Part shown: positions 8,286 through 16,185 of the stretch, piece after piece
Layout: every line of letters begins with the position of its first letter
How positions within the stretch are numbered: the first letter of the stretch is position 1
From: Streptomyces endocoffeicus
GTDB lineage: Bacteria > Actinomycetota > Actinomycetes > Streptomycetales > Streptomycetaceae
Assembly (NCBI RefSeq): GCF_016741935.1
Contig: NZ_JAERRG010000006.1
Location: 248,001 to 312,000, forward strand
DNA: 64,000 nt
Direction of reading: 5' to 3'
Position numbers and translations under genes: made by a program
The notes under the pieces: generated by a model
Seen by the model: the letters and a program-made list of their open reading frames with translations, nothing else
Told to the model about the DNA's origin: nothing
Databases searched by the model: none

Positions 8286-9340
8286 ACCGCCACCTCCCGG
8301 GTGGAGCGCGCACCGGCCCGCGACAGAGCGAGCTCCTCGCCGCGGACACACCGCACCCGCCGCCCGTCGGCCGTCTCCCGCAGCGGCACCGGACCGCTGA
8401 GGCACTCGGGCGCGGCGAACCCGCAGCGGTCGGCGAACCGGCAGCCCGGCAGCCGCGCGCCCACCTCGGGCGGCGCACCGGGGATGACCTCCAGCTCGCG
8501 CCGCTCCCAGTCGCCCACCGTGGCCACGCGCAACAGCGCCTCGGTGTACGGATGCAGGGGGTCGTTCAGCACCCGCTCGGCCGGGCCGTCCTCGACCAGC
8601 TCCCCGGCGTAGGCCACCAAGACGCGGTCGCACACCTCGGCGATCACCGCCAGGTCATGGCTGACCAGCAGCAGCGCCAGATCCTGCTCGGCGCGCATCC
8701 GGGCCAGCAGCTCCAGGACCTCGGCCTGGACCACCACATCCAGCGCGGTGGTCGCCTCGTCGGCCACCAGCAGATCCGGTGCGCAGGCCACCGCCACGGC
8801 GATCAGCACACGCTGCAGCATCCCGCCGGACAGCTCGTGCGGATGGCGCCGGGCCACCTCGGCGGGGTCGTGCAGCCCGACGGCGGCGAACAGCTCGACG
8901 GCCCGCGCACCGGCCCGCGCCCGGTCAAGACCCAGCTTCACCCGCAGCACCTCGGTCAGCTGACGCCCCACGGTCAGCGAGGGGTTGAGATACGAGGCGG
9001 GGTCCTGGAAGACGGCGCCCACCCGAGTGCCCCGTACCCGGTCCCACTCCCGGCGGGACAGCCCGGTCAGCGCCTCACCGGCCAGCGTGATCTCGCCCTC
9101 GGACACCGCGCAGCCCGCGGGCAGCAGTCCGAGCACCGACCGGCAGATGAGGGTCTTGCCGCTGCCCGACTCGCCGACCAGGCCGACGGCCTCACCGCGG
9201 CCCACGGTGAACGACACATCGCGTACGGCCGTCAGCCGCCCGGACGAGACGGTGACGCCGAGCCCCTCGACCGACAGTGCGGCCGACGGGTCAGTGGGCG
9301 CGCCGGGCGTGGCGGGGTCAGACGACGGGGAGTGCGGCAT
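8282..9340 (-). CDS. Oligopeptide-type ABC transporter ATP-binding protein (DppD/OppD type)
   Basis: This 352-residue ATPase has Walker A GESGSGKT, signature LSGGMLQR, Walker B LLVADEAT and the C-terminal HPYTEALL plus GCRFADRCGFAAPEC motifs. ATG 9340 is preferred over an upstream ATG at 9475 because AAGGAG stands 7 nt before it, and the longer form would run far into the permease gene. The chosen start overlaps the permease end by 23 nt. The Walker B ends DEAT rather than the usual DEPT; the rest looks intact. Confidence 0.92.
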   Translation of the reverse strand: MPHSPSSDPATPGAPTDPSAALSVEGLGVTVSSGRLTAVRDVSFTVGRGEAVGLVGESGSGKTLICRSVLGLLPAGCAVSEGEITLAGEALTGLSRREWDRVRGTRVGAVFQDPASYLNPSLTVGRQLTEVLRVKLGLDRARAGARAVELFAAVGLHDPAEVARRHPHELSGGMLQRVLIAVAVACAPDLLVADEATTALDVVVQAEVLELLARMRAEQDLALLLVSHDLAVIAEVCDRVLVAYAGELVEDGPAERVLNDPLHPYTEALLRVATVGDWERRELEVIPGAPPEVGARLPGCRFADRCGFAAPECLSGPVPLRETADGRRVRCVRGEELALSRAGARSTREVAV

Positions 9341-10241
9341 CGGCCCGCTCCTTGGTGGTGTCGGGGGATTCGGCGGTGGCGGCGGGGGACCCGGTGGCCG
9401 GGTCCGGAGCGCCGCCGGGCAGCAGTTCGTCCGCCCCGGCGTCCCGTACGGCGTCGGCCAGCAGATTGAGCGCACCGGCGGTGATGACGATCAGCGCGGC
9501 CGGGAACACCGGCGCCCAGATCTGCTGGGTGAGGAAGCCCAGATCGGTGGCGAGCATGCCGCCCCAGGTGGCGGCGGGCGGCTGCACACCGACCCCGAGG
9601 AAGGTCAGCGAGGAGACCACCAGCAGACAGGTGGCCAGCGCGTGGGCGGCCGTGACGATGACCGTCGGCAGCACCTTGCTCCAGATGTGGGTGCGCAGCA
9701 CCCGCCCGACCGAGGCGCCGAACAGCTCGGCCGACTCCACGTACTGGGCGTGCCGCAGGCTCAAACCGGCGGCGCGGGTCATCCGGAAGAACAGCGGGGC
9801 GTAGAGCACCCCGAGCGCCAGCATCGCCTGGTGCATGCCGTTGCCCAGCGCGCCCACCACCGCGATGGCGAACACGGTGAACGGCAGTGTCATCAGCGCG
9901 TCGACGGCGCGCTGCGCGAGCCACTCGCCCACCCGCCCCATCCACAGCGAGGCCAGCCCGGTCGGCACCCCCACCGCCATCGCGGCGGCCACCGCCTCCA
10001 CGGCGCCCGCCACCGAGCGGCCACTGCCCTCCAGCAGCCGGCTGAGCACATCGCGGCCCAGGTAGTCGGTGCCCAGAAGATGGCCGGGGCCGGGCCCGCG
10101 CAGCATGTTCCGGGGGTTCTGGGCCAGCGGGTCATGAGGGGCGAGCCAGCCGCCGAACGCCGCCAGCAGCGCGATGGCCAGCAGCACCAGCAGCGCCACC
10201 TTGGCGGAGGTCGGCCGCCACGCCCGTCGCAACGTCCTCAT
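9318..10241 (-). CDS. Oligopeptide-type ABC transporter permease (DppC type)
   Basis: This 307-residue inner-membrane subunit has an N-terminal helix (KVALLVLLAIALLAAFGGWLAP), then the DppC-type periplasmic-side motif HLLGTDYLGRDVLSRLLEGS. Several further hydrophobic segments surround the EAA loop, which couples to the ATPases near ESAELFGASVGRVLRTHIWSK. The C-terminal 35 residues are hydrophilic and Pro/Asp-rich, longer than usual. It overlaps the upstream permease by 4 nt. Confidence 0.92.
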   Translation of the reverse strand: MRTLRRAWRPTSAKVALLVLLAIALLAAFGGWLAPHDPLAQNPRNMLRGPGPGHLLGTDYLGRDVLSRLLEGSGRSVAGAVEAVAAAMAVGVPTGLASLWMGRVGEWLAQRAVDALMTLPFTVFAIAVVGALGNGMHQAMLALGVLYAPLFFRMTRAAGLSLRHAQYVESAELFGASVGRVLRTHIWSKVLPTVIVTAAHALATCLLVVSSLTFLGVGVQPPAATWGGMLATDLGFLTQQIWAPVFPAALIVITAGALNLLADAVRDAGADELLPGGAPDPATGSPAATAESPDTTKERADAALPVV

Positions 10242-11257
10242 CCGCGCGTCACCTCCCGGCGCCGGGCGGCCGGATTCAGCGCGAGCAGCGCCGCGTTGAC
10301 GGCCACGTTGACCACCAGCACCACCGCGATGGTCACCAGCAGCGTCCCCTGGATCACCGGGATGTCGTGCTGCTCCGCCGACTGCAGGGTGAGCTGGGCG
10401 AGCCCGGGCAGCGCGAAGATCTGCTGGGTGACCACCGCACCGCCGAGCAGCATCGGCACGCTCATCCCGAGCGCCGTCAGCGCGGGTCCCGCGGCGTTGC
10501 GCAGGGCATGGCCCAGCACCACCCGCCGGGCGGGCAGTCCGCGCATCACCGCGCCCGTCACATAGTTCTCCCGCAACGTCCCCACCAGCGAGGTGCGCAG
10601 CTGACGGGCGATGGCGGCCGCGGCCTCCAGGCTCAGCGCGAACGCGGGCATCACGGTGTACCGCAGCCACTGCGCGGGGTCCATGTCCAGCGGCACATAG
10701 CCACCGGACGGCAGCCACCCCAGCCTCAGCGAGAACACCGTGACCAGCGCGATGGCCACGACGAAACCGGGCAGGGTGCCGAGCAGCGCGCACAGCGCCG
10801 TGACGGCGCGGTCCAGCCGTCCGCCCGCCCTGAGCGCGGCGGCGACACCGGCGGCCCCGCCCAGCACCACGGCCATCAGCAGCGCGAGCCCGGCGATGGA
10901 CAGATCCACCGGAATGGCCTGCCGGATGCTCGTCGCCACCGGGATCGTGGTGAACCACGAGCGGCCCAGGTCCCCGGTGAAGGCATGTCCGAGCCAGGAC
11001 ACGTACTGCTGCCACAGGGGCCGGTCGAGGCCGAACTGATGGTTCATCCGGGCGATGTCGGCGGGTGTCGCCGTCTCGCCGAGCACGGCCGCCGCCGGAT
11101 TGGCCCCGGAGAGCGCGCCGAGACCGAAGGTCAGTGCGGAGGACAGCAGGAACACCGTGCCCGCCGTGGCGAGTACGCGGCCGAGCGAACGCGGCAGCCG
11201 GGCCGGGCGTACGGCCTTCCGGCGGGTACGCGCGGGGTGTGCGGCGAGCGCGGTCAT
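10238..11257 (-). CDS. Oligopeptide-type ABC transporter permease (DppB type)
   Basis: This 339-residue permease has a first membrane segment (LATAGTVFLLSSALTFGL), the DppB-type region HQFGLDRPLWQQYVSWLGHAFTGDLGRSW, and further helices. The conserved block ENYVTGAVMRGLPARRVVLGHALRNAAGP contains the EAA-like ATPase contact. Starts and stops overlap by 4 nt with the binding protein gene upstream and the DppC-type gene downstream, so the five genes should be one transcript. Confidence 0.92.
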   Translation of the reverse strand: MTALAAHPARTRRKAVRPARLPRSLGRVLATAGTVFLLSSALTFGLGALSGANPAAAVLGETATPADIARMNHQFGLDRPLWQQYVSWLGHAFTGDLGRSWFTTIPVATSIRQAIPVDLSIAGLALLMAVVLGGAAGVAAALRAGGRLDRAVTALCALLGTLPGFVVAIALVTVFSLRLGWLPSGGYVPLDMDPAQWLRYTVMPAFALSLEAAAAIARQLRTSLVGTLRENYVTGAVMRGLPARRVVLGHALRNAAGPALTALGMSVPMLLGGAVVTQQIFALPGLAQLTLQSAEQHDIPVIQGTLLVTIAVVLVVNVAVNAALLALNPAARRREVTRG

Positions 11258-12843
11258 CCGGCCGTCACCCCCTCGAACCGCTGCACCACCGGGAGCGAGG
11301 GGATGGCGGAGACGGACGTCGTACGGGCGAGGGCGCGCGGCACCGTGTAGAGGAACACGTTCGGCATCGTGCGCACCGCCACCGCGGTGGCCGCCCGCAG
11401 CACCTGCGGATAGCGCGGCGACTCCAGCGGGGTGCGGCGCACCGCGGCCACGGCCGCGTCCAGTTCGGGCGTGGTACGGCGGGAGGGGTTCATCAGCCCC
11501 TCCGCGCCGAAGAGCACCTGCATCGCCTGCACCGGTGACTCCCGCCCGGCGAACTGGTCGATGTACAGGGCGCGCGAGTGCTGGACGTACACCACCTGCG
11601 ACGTCCGTGCCTCGGGGATGACCTCGATCCGGGCCCGGAACCCGACCCGGTTCAGCTGGGCCTGCAGCTGCTCGGGCGCGCCCTGCGGCTGGGCGGTGGT
11701 GATGGTCACCTGGACGCCGTCGTGATACCCGGCCTCCCGGAGCAGGGCGCGCGCCCGCTCCGGATCGTGCTTGTACACCGCGCCGAGCGACGGGTCGAAG
11801 CCCGTGTAGCCGGGCGGGAAGGGCTGGTGGTCCACCTCGCCATGGCCGAACTGCTCGCTGTCCAGCAGGGCTTGGCGGTCCACGGCGTACTTCAGGGCCT
11901 TGAGGACGGCGGGGTCGTCGAAGGGCTTCATGGCGGTGTTCACATCCAGGACGCGCACCACCATCGACGGGATGAGCTGCACCGTGAATCCGGCCTCACG
12001 CGCCGCCTCGACCTGGCTGAACGGGATCTGGGCCACATTGAGCCGCCCGGACTGGAGCGCGGCGAGCGCCGTGGTCTCATCGGGCTTGGGAAACGCCTCG
12101 AAGCGTTCGACGGCGATGTGCTCGGCGTTCCAGTAGCCGGGGTCGCGGCGCAGGCTCGCCATGGAGTTCTGGGTGTACGACACCAGCCGGAACGGGCCGT
12201 GGCCGACCGGCCTGGTGGCCAGCCGCGCTTCGTCCTTGCCGAACGCGGTGGGGCTGACCACCATGCCGGTCTTCCCGGCCAGCAGCGCGGGCAACTGGTA
12301 GTCGGCCTCGGTGAGTTCGAGGACCACGGTGTGCGGGTCGGTGGCCCGTACCGTGTCGATGGTGGTCAGCTGGGAGGCGATCAGGGACTTGGGGTGGTTC
12401 TTGCCGCGCTCGAGGCTCTTCTTGACGGCCCCGGCGTTCACCGGTGTGCCGTCGGAGAACCGCAGGCCCCGGCGGAGGGTGAAGGTGAGCCGTCGGCCGT
12501 CGTGGGAGTAGTGCCAGGAGGAGGCGAGCGCGGGCTTGGCGCCGCCCTTGGCGTCGAGTTGGGTCAGCCCGGAGTAGACGAGCGACAGCAGATGGACATC
12601 CCAGCCCTTGGACGAGAACACCGGATCCCAGGTGGAGGGCAGATCCCAGCCCCAGCGCAGGGTCTCGCCCCCGCCGCCCGCGCCGGTGGTCGCCACCCCG
12701 CCGCAGGCGGCCAGCGGCAGGGAGCCACCGGCCCCCAGGGCCAGGCCGAGCACGGAGCGCCGGTCCGGTGCGGGGGCCGGAGCGGGGCCCGGTGGCGGAT
12801 CGGGCGGACGGCGGACGGGAGGTGGCGGGGCGGCGGGAGTCAT
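11254..12843 (-). CDS. ABC transporter substrate-binding lipoprotein, family 5 (peptide/nickel/opine type)
   Basis: This 529-residue binding protein has a proline-rich N-terminus, a twin-arginine start (DRRSVLGLALGAGG), and a lipobox LAAC that would anchor it outside the membrane. The mature part follows the family 5 pattern: LRWGWDLPSTWDPV, then YSGLTQLDAKGGAKPALASSW, FTLRRGLRFSDGTPVNAGAVKKSLER and later LKYAVDRQALLDSEQFGHGEVD. It is first in the operon and is preceded by a cysteine-type leader peptide ORF. A sulfur-containing or cysteine-containing ligand is therefore possible, but the sequence alone does not identify it. Confidence 0.92.
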   Translation of the reverse strand: MTPAAPPPPVRRPPDPPPGPAPAPAPDRRSVLGLALGAGGSLPLAACGGVATTGAGGGGETLRWGWDLPSTWDPVFSSKGWDVHLLSLVYSGLTQLDAKGGAKPALASSWHYSHDGRRLTFTLRRGLRFSDGTPVNAGAVKKSLERGKNHPKSLIASQLTTIDTVRATDPHTVVLELTEADYQLPALLAGKTGMVVSPTAFGKDEARLATRPVGHGPFRLVSYTQNSMASLRRDPGYWNAEHIAVERFEAFPKPDETTALAALQSGRLNVAQIPFSQVEAAREAGFTVQLIPSMVVRVLDVNTAMKPFDDPAVLKALKYAVDRQALLDSEQFGHGEVDHQPFPPGYTGFDPSLGAVYKHDPERARALLREAGYHDGVQVTITTAQPQGAPEQLQAQLNRVGFRARIEVIPEARTSQVVYVQHSRALYIDQFAGRESPVQAMQVLFGAEGLMNPSRRTTPELDAAVAAVRRTPLESPRYPQVLRAATAVAVRTMPNVFLYTVPRALARTTSVSAIPSLPVVQRFEGVTAG

Positions 12844-12895
12844 GGCTGGACGTCGCCTTTCGTGGTGTCAACTGCCCCCGGACGGCACGAATTTA

Positions 12896-12912
12896 CGGCC
12901 GGGACACGGCCG
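12896..12912 (-). terminator. Small hairpin between leader ORF and transporter operon
   Basis: CGGCCG at 12896-12901 and 12907-12912 can pair around a 5-nt loop, about 110 nt after the leader peptide stop and 52 nt before the binding protein start. It could be part of an attenuator or of a translational switch. It lacks a T-run and the stem is only 6 bp, so the assignment is tentative. Confidence 0.25.
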
Positions 12913-13019
12913 CACAGGTCAGCGAGGGCACGAGGAAAACGAGGGGGACGAGCGGCACGAGGCGCTCGGGACGCGGCGGATCGTCGCGGATCGCGGATCG
13001 CGGAACGGGAAACGGGCGA

Positions 13020-13094
13020 TCAGCGACAGATGGCGCTGGCGGTGCGCCGGAAGTCCACGTATCGGCACACCACACCGGGGTGCGTCGTCAGCAT
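13020..13094 (-). CDS. Cysteine-type leader peptide, 24 codons, probably leaderless
   Basis: The ORF starts at ATG 13094 and ends at TGA 13020. It encodes 24 residues ending RYVDFRRTASAICR. That ending closely matches the putative leader peptides known upstream of sulfur-assimilation and transport genes in actinobacteria, which typically end R-x-V-D-(L/F)-x-R-x-A-S-A-x-C-R. Cys codons lie at positions 10 and 23, the last one immediately before the final Arg and stop. No Shine-Dalgarno sequence is present, but a promoter-like sequence ends 6 nt before the ATG, so the transcript should begin at or near the start codon. In the known cases, ribosome stalling on Cys codons couples downstream expression to cysteine supply. 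Here the downstream operon is the oligopeptide-type transporter. Confidence 0.75.
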   Translation of the reverse strand: MLTTHPGVVCRYVDFRRTASAICR

Positions 13095-13100
13095 GTGCCC

Positions 13101-13130
13101 ATGGTGCGGGGCGAGGACCGGCGAAGTCAA
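13101..13130 (-). promoter_or_regulatory. Promoter of the leader peptide and ABC operon
   Basis: On the minus strand TTGACT (13130-13125) is followed by an 18-bp spacer and CACCAT (13106-13101). The leader ATG begins 6 nt later. The same arrangement (TTGACA-N18-CACAAT) precedes the short ORF in front of the TauD-like gene at 50.6 kb. The match to a housekeeping promoter is good at -35 and moderate at -10. Confidence 0.5.
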
Positions 13131-13164
13131 TGGACACCTTTCGGTGTCTCATTCGCCAAGACGG

Positions 13165-14118
13165 CTACGAGCTGGGGCTTTTCGACTCTCCGGCGGTGAT
13201 GAGCGCCGGATGGGTGGTCGCCTCGTCCGGGTGCAGCCACAGCGGCCCGCCCGCCGTATCGACCCGTACGGCCGCGGGCGGGGGAGTGGTTCCGCCCGTC
13301 AGCAGGGACAGATCGGGCCCGGTCAGACTGCGGTACTTCGCCAGGGCCTCCCCGGGGCCGATCGGGGCCGCTTCCCAGAGCTGACGGGGAGCCACCGTGC
13401 GCAGCGCGGCGAGGTACTCGGGCACGCTCCGCCACCCCGGCGCGGCCACGCGCCCGCCGGGGCCGGAGAACACCAGCGTGGGCAGCGCGTAACGCACCCC
13501 GTCGTCGGTTTCCTTCACGCCCGTGCCATGCGGCCCCGGGGCGTGGAAGGCATGCGCCTCCGGGATGGGGTCGCGGGCCTCGGCGTGGTCCCGCCGGACG
13601 GCCGCCACCACCTCCGGATCGCCCGCCTCCGCGCCCAGCCGCCCCACATCGACACCGTCGAGACCGGCCAGGGCGTCGAGCACCCGCCCAGCCGTATCGG
13701 CCGGAGTGCCCAGCACGAACGTGGTCTCGCGCAGCCGCCGCAGCACCCGCTCCGCGGCCGTCGCGCCCTGCCGCTCGGCCGCCTTCGCGGCGAGCGAGGC
13801 CGGCCGGCTGGTGGCCGCCACCCAGCGCAGCCGGTGGGCGTAGGGCGCCCGCGTATGGCGGGCGATATCGGCGACATAGCGGCCGTACCAGGCGGTCTCG
13901 GCGGCCGGATCCGGTGCCGGATCGTCGTCCTCGTCGAAGAGGATGCCGAACACCCGGCGCCAGCGGGCTCGCCCCGCGGTGAGCGCCCGCAGCAGGCGGA
14001 ACGCGGGCTCGGAGCCCCACGCCCACGGGCAGGCCGGATCGGTGTACTCCACGATCTCGACGGCCCGGTCGCCGTCCGCCCCGGGGTGCCGGAGGCGGTC
14101 AGGGTGTACGGACGTCAT
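13165..14118 (-). CDS. DsbA-like thioredoxin-fold protein (CPWA active-site variant)
   Basis: This 317-residue protein begins with a beta strand and active-site-like turn (EIVEYTDPACPWAWGSEPAFRLLRAL) typical of the DsbA/FrnE/SpxH (YjbH) group, where a CxxC would stand after Asp-Pro. Only Cys30 is present; the second Cys is replaced by Ala (CPWA). A helical insertion follows, and the fold closes with YALPTLVFSGPGG, which holds the cis-Pro expected in thioredoxin folds. There is no signal peptide, so it should be cytoplasmic. Its start overlaps the Rrf2 regulator stop (ATGA), so the two are co-transcribed. A monothiol or adaptor role, as for SpxH in protein turnover, is an inference. Confidence 0.75.
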   Translation of the reverse strand: MTSVHPDRLRHPGADGDRAVEIVEYTDPACPWAWGSEPAFRLLRALTAGRARWRRVFGILFDEDDDPAPDPAAETAWYGRYVADIARHTRAPYAHRLRWVAATSRPASLAAKAAERQGATAAERVLRRLRETTFVLGTPADTAGRVLDALAGLDGVDVGRLGAEAGDPEVVAAVRRDHAEARDPIPEAHAFHAPGPHGTGVKETDDGVRYALPTLVFSGPGGRVAAPGWRSVPEYLAALRTVAPRQLWEAAPIGPGEALAKYRSLTGPDLSLLTGGTTPPPAAVRVDTAGGPLWLHPDEATTHPALITAGESKSPSS

Positions 14119-14525
14119 GCGGCCAGCCGCTCGCGGACCAGATCGCTCAGGGCGGTGGAGGTCAGAACCTGGCGCACATGCGCCTCCATCCCGCGCCACA
14201 CCCCGGGCAGCCCGGCCGCCGGGCCGCGGTAGCCGAGGTCGTCCAGCCGCTCGCCGCGCAGCGTCAGGAACGCCCCGTCCACCGCGAGCACGATGTCCGC
14301 GAGCGTGGTCTCGGCGGGGTCGCGGGCGAGCCAGTAGCCGCCCTCGCAGCCGCGCTGGCTGCGCACCAGACCGGCCTGGCGCAGATCGCGGAAGACGGCC
14401 TTGAGGAACCGGAAGGGGATGTCCTGGGAGGTCGCTATCGCCTCACATGTGAGCGGCCTGCCGGGGTCCGCGGCCAGCTCCGCCAGCGCCCGGACCGCGT
14501 AGTCCGCCTTCGCCGAGATCTGCAT
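14115..14525 (-). CDS. Rrf2-family transcriptional regulator
   Basis: This 136-residue winged-helix protein starts MQISAKADYAVRALAELA and continues ATSQDIPFRFLKAVFRDLRQAGLVRSQRGCEGGYWLA, the characteristic Rrf2 DNA-binding domain. It has a single cysteine (RGCEGG) and lacks the three-cysteine cluster that binds Fe-S in IscR, NsrR or RsrR. If it senses redox state or a metabolite, it does so another way. ATG 14525 is chosen because the family pattern begins there; the frame stays open to 14591. It is translationally coupled to the DsbA-like gene and probably controls itself and perhaps the neighbouring transporter. Confidence 0.88.
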   Translation of the reverse strand: MQISAKADYAVRALAELAADPGRPLTCEAIATSQDIPFRFLKAVFRDLRQAGLVRSQRGCEGGYWLARDPAETTLADIVLAVDGAFLTLRGERLDDLGYRGPAAGLPGVWRGMEAHVRQVLTSTALSDLVRERLAA

Positions 14526-14621
14526 ACGGCCATTATGCAGCGTGGATTTCGCGGTGTTGTGCCTGGTGAGCGAAAGGACACCGGTTGACATCCATTACCG
14601 GTGCTTTCTACGGTCGGTGGC

Positions 14622-15128
14622 ATGACGACGCCCGGCGGCGACCCCGCGCAGCAGCACGACGCGTTCCATCCGCATCTGAAGGCCACCGCCCCCGGCGGTC
14701 CGTCGCGGTCGCGGGTGCACCACATCCGCACCGAGGACGTCGACCCCGGCACCGCCCAGACCGAGGGCATGCGGCGGTTCGCCGCGATCAGCGGCCAGTC
14801 GGTGGGGTCGGAGCGGCTCTGGATGGGCCAGACCCATGTGGCGCCGGACACCGCCTCCGCCAACCACCACCACGGCGACTCCGAGACGGCCATCTTCGTG
14901 GTGCGGGGCCACCCCGAGTTCGTCTTCGCCGAGGAGCGGGACGGACACGTCGAGGAGGTCCGGCTGCGCACCCGGCCGGGTGACTACGTCTTCGTACCGC
15001 CCCATGTGCCGCACCGGGAGGAGAACCCGGACCCCGACGACGAGGCGGTGGTGGTCATCGCCCGCAGCACCCAGGAGGCCATCGTGGTCAACCTGCCGGA
15101 GCTGTATGTGCTGGAGGGCGGGGAATAA
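14622..15128 (+). CDS. Cupin-domain protein
   Basis: This 168-residue protein has a single cupin barrel. Motif 1 contains ANHHHGDSETAIFVVRGHPEF (metal-binding His cluster and Glu), and motif 2 contains RTRPGDYVFVPPHVPHREENP (His). It is likely a small metal-binding enzyme or sensor in the cytoplasm. The start lies about 100 bp from the Rrf2 gene and diverges from it, so that regulator may act on it. Substrate unknown. Confidence 0.82.
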   Translation: MTTPGGDPAQQHDAFHPHLKATAPGGPSRSRVHHIRTEDVDPGTAQTEGMRRFAAISGQSVGSERLWMGQTHVAPDTASANHHHGDSETAIFVVRGHPEFVFAEERDGHVEEVRLRTRPGDYVFVPPHVPHREENPDPDDEAVVVIARSTQEAIVVNLPELYVLEGGE

Positions 15129-15238
15129 CCGGCCGCGCGCACGGATGGCCGCATCGGTCCGGCCGGCCGTGCATCCGCCCGGCGCTCGTGGGTAGTCGCC
15201 TCTGCTGTGCCCCCTTCATCGACGAAAGGAGTGGCATC

Positions 15239-15475
15239 GTGAGCGACGACCGGCGACCGGAGGAGCGCGAGGAGCGGGGCGGGATCCCCAGGGACCTCCC
15301 CGACCAGCAGGCGCAGGACGGGCCCGACCACCTGGATGTGGCGGGCGCCGGCCATGAGCCGGACGAGGTGGACGACATCCCCGAGACGGACGAGTCCGGC
15401 ACCGGACGGCGGGGGAGGCCGCAGAGCGGGAGTGTGCACCCCGAGCAGCCCGTCCCGGACGAGCCCTCGGGGTGA
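15239..15475 (+). CDS. Small acidic hydrophilic protein, function unknown
   Basis: This 78-residue product has no hydrophobic segment and is rich in Asp, Glu, Pro and Gly (RPEEREERGGIPRDLPDQQ, DEVDDIPETDESG). It is probably disordered. GTG 15239 is well placed after AAAGGAG (GAAAGGAGTGGCATC). I do not recognise a family. A strong hairpin at 15481-15508 directly after the stop supports a real transcription unit. Confidence 0.6.
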   Translation: MSDDRRPEEREERGGIPRDLPDQQAQDGPDHLDVAGAGHEPDEVDDIPETDESGTGRRGRPQSGSVHPEQPVPDEPSG

Positions 15476-15480
15476 ACGCC

Positions 15481-15508
15481 GTACGTGACCCGGCGGCGGG
15501 TCACGTAC
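15481..15508. terminator. Bidirectional terminator hairpin
   Basis: GTACGTGACCCG (15481-15492) pairs perfectly with CGGGTCACGTAC (15497-15508) around a 4-nt loop. It lies between two convergent genes; the right arm overlaps the stop codon of the XRE-cupin regulator. Confidence 0.8.
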
Positions 15509-16097
15509 CGGCGGGGCGGGCGCGGACATGGATGCGCTCGCCCTGCGCCCCGAACAGGGAGAGGAACTCCACCGGCTGGTCCCCGGCGTTGGTGAAGCCA
15601 TGGGGGGTGCGGGTGTCGAATTCGGCGGCCTCACCGGCCGCGAGCACCAGATCGTGCTCGCCCAGCGCCAGCCGTAGCCGCCCGGAGAGCACATAGAGCC
15701 ACTCATAGCCCTCGTGCACCCGCTGCTCCAGCGGTTCATCGCTCCTGCCCTGCGGCCGGGGCGGCATGATCTGCTTGTACGCGTGCAGCCCGCCCAGATA
15801 GCGGGTCAGTGGGATGAACGTCTGGCCTTGCCGGGTGAACGGTCGTGGATGGACGCGGGGATCCCCGGTGGCCGGCGCCCCCACCAGCTCGTCCAGCTGC
15901 ACTCCGTACGCCTTGGCCAGCGGCAGCAGCAGCTCCAGGGTCGGCTTGCGCTGCCCCGCCTCCAGCCGCGACAGGGTGCTCAGCGAGATGCCCGTCGTCT
16001 CGCTGAGCTGGGAGAGGGTGGTGCCACGGGTGCGCCGCAGCGCCCGCAGCCGGGGTCCTACGGCGGTCAGCACCTCGGTGAGGTCTTCGTCAGCCAT
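15501..16097 (-). CDS. XRE-family regulator with C-terminal cupin sensor
   Basis: This 198-residue regulator has an N-terminal helix-turn-helix (RLRALRRTRGTTLSQLSETTGISLSTLSRLEAGQRKPTLELLLPLAKAYGV, about residues 15-65). A C-terminal cupin (HEGYEWLYVLSGRLRLALGEHDLVLAAGEAAEFDTRTPHGFTN) should bind a small effector or metal. It diverges from a SAM-dependent methyltransferase 88 bp away and probably controls it. ATG 16097 is chosen; a TTGACA at 16133-16128 and a weak -10 near 16105-16110 would place transcription start almost at this codon, so it may be leaderless. An in-frame GTG at 16112 is an alternative. Confidence 0.88.
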   Translation of the reverse strand: MADEDLTEVLTAVGPRLRALRRTRGTTLSQLSETTGISLSTLSRLEAGQRKPTLELLLPLAKAYGVQLDELVGAPATGDPRVHPRPFTRQGQTFIPLTRYLGGLHAYKQIMPPRPQGRSDEPLEQRVHEGYEWLYVLSGRLRLALGEHDLVLAAGEAAEFDTRTPHGFTNAGDQPVEFLSLFGAQGERIHVRARPAGT

Positions 16098-16185
16098 ACC
16101 TTCATTTGCCACCCCGGCAAAGAATTTTGTCAAGTGGCCACGGCCGGACGCACCCTCTTGACCCAACGAAGGGAGCGCATCCGAC

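Noticed and set aside
12893..13152. Two overlapping minus-strand ORFs of 60 and 77 codons in the leader region
   Set aside because: They lack ribosome binding sites and family features; the 24-codon leader in a third frame explains the region better.
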